A stretch of DNA of 6,090 bases from Propionibacteriaceae bacterium (GTDB lineage Bacteria; Actinomycetota; Actinomycetes; Propionibacteriales; Propionibacteriaceae). The stretch covers positions 1 to 6,090 of the forward strand of contig JAGQUI010000174.1 in NCBI GenBank assembly GCA_020438595.1. Direction: 5' to 3'. The notes beneath the pieces are model-generated. The model had not been told where the DNA came from. It ran no database searches and worked only from the letters and a program-made list of their open reading frames with translations. The translations under genes and the position numbers were made by a program. Position 1 is the stretch's first letter. Each line of letters begins with the position of its first letter. Below are positions 1-4,006 of this stretch, in pieces.

Positions 1-38
1 TCCAGCAGCGCGTCGGTGACGAGTACCTGGCGACGTAG
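1..38 (+). CDS. Possible C-terminal tail of an upstream plus-strand gene (partial)
   Basis: Reading in frame 3 from the left edge gives QQRVGDEYLAT and then a TAG stop at 36-38. The residues look like an ordinary soluble C-terminus, and the stop lies just three bases from the stop of the minus-strand ORF that ends at 42, as expected for two convergent genes. Only eleven codons are visible, so no family can be named. It could be chance; the sequence to the left of the window would decide. Confidence 0.25.
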   Translation, partial: QQRVGDEYLAT

Positions 39-41
39 CTC

Positions 42-260
42 TCAGCGTTCGGACGCGGCCGCGACGGCGGCGTCGAACTCGTCAGGAGTGATCCCGACGA
101 CGCCGAAGTCGAAGTCGGCCCTGGCGTTGTTCGCCGGATTGATCCGGGCCAGCACGACCTCCATCGCGACGGGCGGTTCCCACCATTCGATCTCGGCCAG
201 CAGGACCCCCGACCGCTCGGGTGCGGCAGGCTCGGGCGACTCCGGCGCCAGCGGTCCCAC
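42..260 (-). CDS. Small acidic hypothetical protein, possibly 5'-truncated
   Basis: I do not recognise this 72-residue protein. It is proline- and glutamate-rich at the start and ends in a compact segment with ARINPANNARADFDFGVVGI followed by TPDEFDAAVAAA, which looks like a folded domain. About 85-90% of third codon positions are G or C, and the second positions look normal, so the frame behaves as coding. The only start is GTG at 258-260, with no Shine-Dalgarno motif before it. The same frame stays open upstream to a TAG at 336-338 for 25 more codons, again with GC-rich third positions but no start codon. The gene may therefore be a remnant that has lost its 5' part, or the GTG may be correct. 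There is no signal peptide or membrane segment in the 72-residue form. Confidence 0.45.
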   Translation of the reverse strand: MGPLAPESPEPAAPERSGVLLAEIEWWEPPVAMEVVLARINPANNARADFDFGVVGITPDEFDAAVAAASER

Positions 261-428
261 CGCGGAGGCGAGGACGGCTCTGGCGAGGAAGATCCGCGCC
301 GGAGACGCCCTATCCGCCGGTGATCCGGTCCTGATCTACCTGGCTGCCCCTCGGCAACCCGTTCGCGGGCTCGGGCCGGCGGGGTGCCCTGGGGAGCGAA
401 TGTCCCCGCCCACCCCAGTTGGGATCGG
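261..428. other. Divergent gap between two small ORFs
   Basis: This 168-base stretch separates the minus-strand ORF starting at 260 from the plus-strand ORF starting at 429. It should hold both promoters if both genes are real. I see no convincing -35/-10 pair on either strand. A GGGGAG at 391-396 is followed by ATG at 400, opening a ten-codon reading frame (MSPPTPVGIG) whose TGA at 430-432 overlaps the GTG at 429. Part of the stretch may be former coding sequence of the minus-strand ORF, whose frame stays open to 335. Confidence 0.4.
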
Positions 429-650
429 GTGACCCGATCCGACGTGTTCTTCACGCTGGTCGCCGGACCGGCCCCCGCGGCCGAGGCGGACGCAGCCTTC
501 GATTCCTGGCTGACCGGGCGCGGGACGAATCGGGCGTCCCTGCGCGCCGATGACTGGAAGTCCGACGACGTGCCCTGGGTCGCCGGCCCGCTGTGGCGCC
601 GATACTTCGTTCGGACTACCGCCATCCGCCGGCTCGATCGACCCGAGTGA
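429..650 (+). CDS. Small hypothetical protein, 73 residues
   Basis: I do not recognise the family. From GTG at 429 the protein begins VTRSDVFFTLVAGPAPAAEA and contains a tryptophan-rich stretch (DDWKSDDVPWVAGPLW, about residues 43-58) and a basic C-terminus ending in RRLDRPE. Third codon positions are over 80% G or C and the residue usage is normal, which supports real coding. A GTG at 384 would give 88 residues, but the extra N-terminus (PWGANVPAHPSW) looks less protein-like. The 429 start also forms a GTGA overlap with the stop of a ten-codon ORF that begins at ATG 400 behind GGGGAG, so translational coupling is possible. No signal peptide or membrane helix is visible. It converges on the membrane-protein gene ending at 685, with 34 bases between the stops. 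Confidence 0.5.
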   Translation: MTRSDVFFTLVAGPAPAAEADAAFDSWLTGRGTNRASLRADDWKSDDVPWVAGPLWRRYFVRTTAIRRLDRPE

Positions 651-684
651 GAGCCCGCCCGCCGCAACGCGAACTCCTCGGCGC

Positions 685-1431
685 TCAGGCCCTCCTCCGG
701 TAGGCACGGATCACCCACGGCAGGTACAGGATCGTCCACACCAGCGCGACCAGGAGGATCAGCACGGGGACGTAGAACGGTCCGGCGAGCGTCTGGATGC
801 CCTCCAGCGGTGATCCCGGCGCACCGGTGTCGAGGAACCAGAAGTTGGTGCCCCACGCCCGGTTGGCGAGGAAGCCGAGGGTCGCGAACACCGCGGTGAG
901 CACCGCCACCCGCCACAGGTTGCGCACGTCGGGAACGAGGTCGCCGCCGAACAGGAGCATCAGCACGTAGCCCACGATCAGGGCGTGGATCGCGAAGCTC
1001 TGCCACGTGAAGACGTTGAGCAGTGGCTGGTCGGCCCAGTCCGGGAACACGTCGGCGGCCAGCGCCCCCCACCAGCCCATCGCGTACAGGAAGTCGCCCG
1101 TCCACCGGTTCGGGCGCAGCGCATCCACGAACACGGCGAGCGTCGCGGCGGCGCAGGCGTGCAACGGCACGATCTCCGCGGTGTAGGTGCCGGTGGCGAC
1201 GTAGGCCGCCTGGCGCAACACCTCCAGCATCAGGACCGTCCAGCCGACGCTGAGCCGCAGCACGCGACGACGGTCGCGGTCAGCCCTGCGGTAGCCCACG
1301 ACCAGAACGGCCACGGCGAGGCCGAGCAGCACGAGCACACCGAGGTGGACCGCGGAGAACAGCCCGAAGCCGGCGCCCTCGAGGGCCGGCTGGTTCTGCG
1401 GGACGAAGAAGTGGTCCCAGCTCCACGTCAC
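685..1431 (-). CDS. YwaF/TMEM164-family (TIGR02206) integral membrane protein
   Basis: The protein is 248 residues from GTG 1431. It has about seven hydrophobic helices, near residues 27-47, 60-78, 88-103, 113-130, 145-162, 172-190 and 217-240, and ends in the positively charged tail RAYRRRA. Family hallmarks are VPLHACAA at 88-95 (the LPLHLC-type motif, with H91 and C93) and NRAWGTNFWFLD at 190-201 (the GTNxxFL motif). Bacterial members have no firmly established function. The human relative TMEM164 is reported to be a membrane acyltransferase acting on ether phospholipids through a conserved Cys and His, so lipid acyl transfer in the cytoplasmic membrane is a possible role here by inference. 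The start is uncertain: GTG 1431 has no Shine-Dalgarno motif, but an in-frame CTG at 1446 (five codons earlier) follows GGGAGGGG by nine bases. An out-of-frame ATG AGC GCG TGA at 1428-1439 also overlaps the GTG. The gene follows the HNH endonuclease gene by 52 bases on the same strand and has no visible promoter of its own. Confidence 0.85.
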   Translation of the reverse strand: MTWSWDHFFVPQNQPALEGAGFGLFSAVHLGVLVLLGLAVAVLVVGYRRADRDRRRVLRLSVGWTVLMLEVLRQAAYVATGTYTAEIVPLHACAAATLAVFVDALRPNRWTGDFLYAMGWWGALAADVFPDWADQPLLNVFTWQSFAIHALIVGYVLMLLFGGDLVPDVRNLWRVAVLTAVFATLGFLANRAWGTNFWFLDTGAPGSPLEGIQTLAGPFYVPVLILLVALVWTILYLPWVIRAYRRRA

Positions 1432-1483
1432 GCGCTCATTGTGCAGGGTGCGTTGCCCCTCCCGGGCGCGGGCGCGCGCAGGT
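1432..1483 (-). other. Short gap between HNH endonuclease and YwaF-like gene, no clear terminator
   Basis: The 52 bases after the endonuclease stop are almost entirely G and C. On the minus strand they carry GGGAGGGG at about 1455-1462, the only ribosome-binding-like sequence near the membrane-protein start. I see no stable hairpin followed by T residues and no promoter-like hexamers, so read-through from the endonuclease gene into the membrane-protein gene is plausible. Confidence 0.4.
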
Positions 1484-2770
1484 TCAGGCGGCCTCGCCGA
1501 GCTGGAACTGGATGTCGATGTGGACCGGTGGTCGGTGGCCGGGTACCGGGGGTGAGGTGCTGCGGTAGGAGTGTCCGGTCGGGGTCGTGGTGACCACGGT
1601 GCCGTCGGGTTCGGGGACAGCCTGCCAGCCGGGTGCTTCTTTGGTCTGGTTGCAGGCCTCGCACAGGCCCTGACCGTTCGCCGCGCTCGTCTCGCCGCCC
1701 TGCGCGGCCGGGATGACGTGGTCGGCGTGCCGGACCGGCGCCCCGCACCACGGTGTGCGGCAGTACTGGTCCCGGGCGGTGAGGAAGGCGCGCAGCCCGT
1801 CGGGGAAACACCGCTGCTTCGATTCCATCGCCACCAACTGCCCCGTCCGCGGATGCACATACAGCCTGCGCAGCCACGCCGGAGTGTCCTCCTTCAACCC
1901 CGCCAGCATTCGGCGGGCCTGCCCCGCCGGGATGGGCCCGTAACCCGGGACCTCCACCGGAGCACTGCCGCCCCACAACAAGGCCTGGTCCGTCATCACC
2001 AACTGGACCTCGACCGGAACCTGATCCGCCTGAGCCTGCCCCGTACACCGGGTCACCAGCGTGTCGGCCATCACCTGACCGCGGCCACGTTCGTCACCCC
2101 CGGCGCGGGCCGTGTCCGCGGCCCGCTTCAACGCCGCATAGACCGCCACCCCCTGCGCCACCGGCAACGTCGCCGACAAGATCGTCATCGCCTCCGGTGC
2201 CGGTCGCAGCGTGACCCTGCGGTCCGCCTCCGCCCGCACGGCACGCTCCACCACACTGTGCGGGTCCAGCTCGTAGCCGTACCGGCGCGCGGACGCCTCC
2301 ACCTCACGATCCGACAGGATGGGCAGTTCGGCAGCGAGCCGGCGATCCACCACCATCCGATCCTCCCGCGACAGGCACGCCGTCTCCCGGCACACCACGG
2401 TGGCCCGCCACTCCCCGATCACACCCCGTGTGAGTGCCGCCATCGTCTCGGGGAGTTCGTGCACCAGTGCCTCCGCCAGACCCAACAACCGGCCACCACG
2501 GTGCGGAGACTCCCGCCTGGCCAACGCCACCTGCGCCGCCACACCACGGCCACGCCGCGCCGCCGGCACCCCCCGCGCCGCCTCCGCCTCGATGACCGAC
2601 CGCTTCAACGCGGCCGCCTCCCGCGCCTGCGCCGCACAAATCGCGTTCTTCACATCCTCCAACGCCCGCAACCGATCGACCCGCTCCCCATCACTGCACT
2701 CACCAGACAGAGTGCCCAGCGCAGCCACCCAACCGATCACGTCGGCAAGAGTCAACTGGGGGTGTTCCAT
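1484..2770 (-). CDS. 13E12 repeat family (DUF222) HNH endonuclease
   Basis: This is a complete 428-residue protein, a normal length for the family. An alanine- and arginine-rich helical N-terminal part (about 25-260, DUF222) precedes a C-terminal HNH nuclease domain (about 325-382). In the nuclease domain C337 and C342 form the first zinc-type pair, D350-H351 in the DHVIP motif is the catalytic histidine site, N365 is the central asparagine, and C370-x2-C373 is the second pair, followed by N374 where many 13E12 proteins have histidine (HNN rather than HNH). The family is abundant in actinobacteria as repeated, apparently mobile genes of unsettled function; DNA cleavage is inferred from the domain. 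I chose ATG 2770 because the promoter places the transcription start on that base, giving a leaderless mRNA, and no Shine-Dalgarno motif precedes it. A GTG two codons earlier is the alternative. The overlapping LexA box predicts induction by DNA damage. No in-frame stop or frameshift is present, so the gene looks intact. Confidence 0.93.
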   Translation of the reverse strand: MEHPQLTLADVIGWVAALGTLSGECSDGERVDRLRALEDVKNAICAAQAREAAALKRSVIEAEAARGVPAARRGRGVAAQVALARRESPHRGGRLLGLAEALVHELPETMAALTRGVIGEWRATVVCRETACLSREDRMVVDRRLAAELPILSDREVEASARRYGYELDPHSVVERAVRAEADRRVTLRPAPEAMTILSATLPVAQGVAVYAALKRAADTARAGGDERGRGQVMADTLVTRCTGQAQADQVPVEVQLVMTDQALLWGGSAPVEVPGYGPIPAGQARRMLAGLKEDTPAWLRRLYVHPRTGQLVAMESKQRCFPDGLRAFLTARDQYCRTPWCGAPVRHADHVIPAAQGGETSAANGQGLCEACNQTKEAPGWQAVPEPDGTVVTTTPTGHSYRSTSPPVPGHRPPVHIDIQFQLGEAA

Positions 2771-2776
2771 TCCCAC

Positions 2777-2805
2777 AGCATAGTCGAACACCTGTTCGAT
2801 AACAA
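2777..2805 (-). promoter_or_regulatory. SigA-type promoter of the HNH endonuclease gene
   Basis: On the minus strand a -35 TTGTTA (2805-2800, four of six to consensus) is separated by exactly 17 bases from a -10 TATGCT (2782-2777, four of six). The predicted start of transcription, seven bases past the -10, is the A of the ATG at 2770, which implies a leaderless message. This fits the absence of a ribosome-binding site. Confidence 0.65.
2784..2799 (-). promoter_or_regulatory. LexA (SOS) operator
   Basis: TCGAACACCTGTTCGA has two perfect six-base inverted arms (TCGAAC and GTTCGA) around four bases. It matches the known mycobacterial/actinobacterial SOS box TCGAAC-N4-GTTCGA exactly. It fills the spacer between the -35 and -10 of the endonuclease promoter, so bound LexA should block RNA polymerase directly, and RecA-driven LexA cleavage should release it. 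LexA boxes upstream of 13E12 genes have been described in Mycobacterium tuberculosis, which supports the assignment. Confidence 0.88.
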
Positions 2806-2859
2806 GGGTCTGAAGAAGGATCTGTAGGCTGAAATGACATCTGGCGGTCGATGGAGGGG

Positions 2860-2879
2860 CGTGCCGGAAACCCGCCACG
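2860..2879 (-). terminator. Possible terminator hairpin downstream of tRNA-Thr
   Basis: On the minus strand CGTG-G-CGG, a GTTT loop and CCG-G-CACG form a hairpin with one G-G mismatch, 29 bases past the tRNA 3' end. No run of T follows, so it would have to act as a U-less terminator or as a processing barrier. The evidence is weak; without it, tRNA transcription could run on toward the endonuclease promoter. Confidence 0.25.
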
Positions 2880-2907
2880 GGAAGGAATGCTTGGGAAGGA
2901 GGACTGG

Positions 2908-2980
2908 AGCCGCCTTGGGGAATCGAACCCCAGACCTGCGCTTTACGAGAGCGCCGCTCTACCGACTGAGCTAAGGCGGC
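2908..2980 (-). tRNA. tRNA-Thr(CGT)
   Basis: The 73-base gene folds into a complete cloverleaf. The acceptor stem GCCGCCT/AGGCGGC pairs perfectly, the D arm is GCTC-AGTCGGTA-GAGC, and the anticodon arm is GCGCT-CTCGTAA-AGCGC with anticodon CGT at 2947-2945. The variable loop is AGGTC and the T arm is TGGGG-TTCGATT-CCCCA. The anticodon reads ACG, so the tRNA carries threonine. The discriminator base is U and no 3' CCA is encoded, so CCA must be added enzymatically, as is common in actinobacteria. The gene lies downstream of the ricT/hydrolase/SDR operon. Confidence 0.97.
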
Positions 2981-3000
2981 CTGGCCGGGGCGACCGGCCG
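2981..3000 (-). other. Hairpin in the 5' leader of pre-tRNA-Thr
   Basis: GGCCGG (2983-2988) and CCGGCC (2994-2999) make a perfect six-base stem with a five-base loop. It ends two bases before the first tRNA nucleotide at 2980. With transcription starting near 3000, almost the whole leader is this hairpin, next to the expected RNase P cut. The base pairing is seen directly; a role in processing is inference. Confidence 0.45.
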
Positions 3001-3007
3001 GGGAACA

Positions 3008-3013
3008 ACTATA
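3008..3013 (-). promoter_or_regulatory. -10 box of the tRNA-Thr promoter
   Basis: TATAGT (minus strand, 3013-3008) matches the -10 consensus at five of six bases and lies in the only A/T-rich patch of this gap. It would start transcription near 3000, giving a leader of about 20 bases. No good -35 hexamer is visible 16-18 bases upstream. Confidence 0.45.
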
Positions 3014-3064
3014 GGGGGTCAGGCGCCCCAGCACCGATTCGGGGTCCGTCGTGGGTGACGGACG

Positions 3065-3109
3065 CCCTTCGTGACGGCCGCTCGTACCTCACGGCCTCCT
3101 CAGGGACCG
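3065..3109. repeat. Intergenic repeat copy 1
   Basis: This 45-base unit matches the copy at 3164-3207 except for two substitutions (TG at 3072-3073 versus AC) and one extra T at 3097; 23 bases in a row (3074-3096) are identical. The core contains a GGCCG/CGGCC inverted repeat with an 11-base loop (3076-3096). The outer ends, CCCTTCG and CTCAGGGACC, resemble the widespread actinobacterial intergenic repeat with CCCTTCGACA and CTCAGGGA arms, here with an extra core inserted between them. The function is unknown. Confidence 0.7.
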
Positions 3110-3163
3110 CTGCAGGGACCTCGGGCTCGACACATCCACGGACCCGGCATCCGCGTCCCCGAC

Positions 3164-3207
3164 CCCTTCGACACGGCCGCTCGTACCTCACGGCCCCTCA
3201 GGGACCG
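3164..3207. repeat. Intergenic repeat copy 2
   Basis: This is the second copy, 99 bases from the first. It keeps the full CCCTTCGACA left end (3164-3173) and CTCAGGGACC right end (3197-3206) around the same core, with GGCCG at 3175-3179 and CGGCC at 3191-3195. It lies 18 bases past the stop of the short-chain dehydrogenase gene, so it would be in the operon's 3' untranslated RNA and might fold there. Confidence 0.7.
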
Positions 3208-3210
3208 ATT

Positions 3211-3224
3211 CCCACCCGGGTGGG
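3211..3224 (-). terminator. Palindrome directly after the operon's last stop codon
   Basis: CCCACCCGGGTGGG is a perfect 14-base palindrome that begins on the base after the TGA of the dehydrogenase gene. As RNA it can form a five-base CCCAC/GTGGG stem with a CCGG loop. No T run follows (AATCGG), so it is at best a weak or U-less terminator, perhaps helped by the repeat behind it. A protein-binding palindrome is the other reading. Confidence 0.4.
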
Positions 3225-3995
3225 TCAGCTCGTGCGGAAGCCGCCGTTGCTGTACAGGAGCTGGCCGTTGATCCAGCCACCGGCGTCGGAGAGCAGGAAG
3301 CGGACGAGGTCGGTGGTGTCCTTCGCGGTGCCGAGGCGGCCCGCCGGCGTCTGGTCGATGCAGGCCTCGCGCAGCTCCGGCGTCATCCAGCCCGTGTCGA
3401 TCGGGCCCGGGTTGATCACGTTCGCGCGGACGCCGCGGTGGCCCAGCTCGACCGCGGCCGCGATGACCACCCGGTCCAGCGCCCCCTTGCTCGCCCCGTA
3501 GGGCAGGTTGTGGGCGGTGTGGTCGCTGGTCAGGGCGACGATCCGTCCCCTCACCCCGGACGTCGACTCCTCCGGCAGCGTCGCCGCGAACTCCCGGACC
3601 AGCAACCAGGAGGCGCGCGCGTTCACCGCGAAGTGCCGGTCCCAGCTCTCCACCGTGGTGTCCGCGATCGCGCTGTCCACAGACTCCGCGTGCGACAGCA
3701 CCAGCCCACGCAGGTCCCCCAGTTGCAGCGCTGCCGCGACCAGGGCGGCCGGCGCATCCGGGTCCGCCAGGTCGGCCGGCACCACCTCGGCCCGGACGCC
3801 GAACCGGCGGCACTCCTGCGCGATCGCGTGCGGATCGTCCGCGCCACGCTCGTAGTCCAGCCGGTCGTCGTAGGGCGCCCAGTAGTTGAGCAGCAGGTCC
3901 CACCCGTCGGACGCCAGCCCGAGCGCGAGCTCCGCCCCGATCGACCGCCGCCGGCCCACGCCGGTGACCAGTGCCGTCCCGCGTCGTTGTGCCAT
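3225..3995 (-). CDS. Short-chain dehydrogenase/reductase (SDR family), NAD(P)-dependent
   Basis: The protein is 256 residues, a standard classical SDR length. The cofactor glycine motif is TGVGRRRSIG at 11-20 (TGxGxxxxIG rather than the usual TGxxxGIG). D75 in PADLADPD fits the adenine-contacting aspartate. The catalytic set is N125 (AVNA), S157 (LTSD), Y166 and K170 (YGASK), followed by INPGPIDTGWM at 194-204. The usual NNAG after beta-4 is replaced by LSHAES (100-105). It should be a cytoplasmic oxidoreductase acting on a carbonyl or alcohol; many relatives are annotated as 3-oxoacyl-ACP reductases, but the substrate is not evident. The ATG at 3995 is well supported by AGGAGG at 4006-4001, five bases upstream. 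That site begins on the last base of the hydrolase stop codon, so translation is probably coupled. It is the last gene of the ricT operon. Confidence 0.92.
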   Translation of the reverse strand: MAQRRGTALVTGVGRRRSIGAELALGLASDGWDLLLNYWAPYDDRLDYERGADDPHAIAQECRRFGVRAEVVPADLADPDAPAALVAAALQLGDLRGLVLSHAESVDSAIADTTVESWDRHFAVNARASWLLVREFAATLPEESTSGVRGRIVALTSDHTAHNLPYGASKGALDRVVIAAAVELGHRGVRANVINPGPIDTGWMTPELREACIDQTPAGRLGTAKDTTDLVRFLLSDAGGWINGQLLYSNGGFRTS

Positions 3996-4000
3996 CGCGA

Positions 4001-4006
4001 CCTCCT
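4001..4006 (-). promoter_or_regulatory. Shine-Dalgarno site of the SDR gene, overlapping the hydrolase stop
   Basis: A perfect AGGAGG (minus strand, 4006-4001) lies five bases before the ATG at 3995. Its first A is the last base of the TGA of the preceding gene (4008-4006), giving TGAGGAGG. A ribosome finishing the hydrolase would sit on this site, so re-initiation is likely. Confidence 0.85.

Noticed and set aside
16..432. Plus-strand 138-residue frame at the left end
   Set aside because: Its Ser/Thr/Arg-rich residues without motifs look like an off-frame reading; the opposite-strand frame at 42-260 shows the coding-like third-position bias.
685..1860. 391-residue version of the membrane protein starting at 1860
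   Set aside because: The extra N-terminus is an arginine/proline-rich out-of-frame reading of the HNH gene; family similarity starts near 1431.
1571..2827. Long plus-strand open frame opposite the HNH gene
   Set aside because: It is very rich in Arg, His, Pro and Gln with no domain; it is the antisense shadow of the GC-rich endonuclease gene.
2908..2980. tRNA-Thr as an attachment site of an integrated element
   Set aside because: No second copy of the tRNA 3' end, no integrase gene and no phage-like genes are visible in the window.
2771..3034. N-terminal extension of the HNH endonuclease frame to an ATG at 3034
   Set aside because: The added residues (for example AALAQSVERRSRKAQVWGSI) are the translation of the tRNA-Thr gene, and the extension crosses the endonuclease promoter and LexA box.
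3065..3207. CRISPR array
   Set aside because: There are only two imperfect repeats, a spacer region of about 54 bases, and no cas genes.
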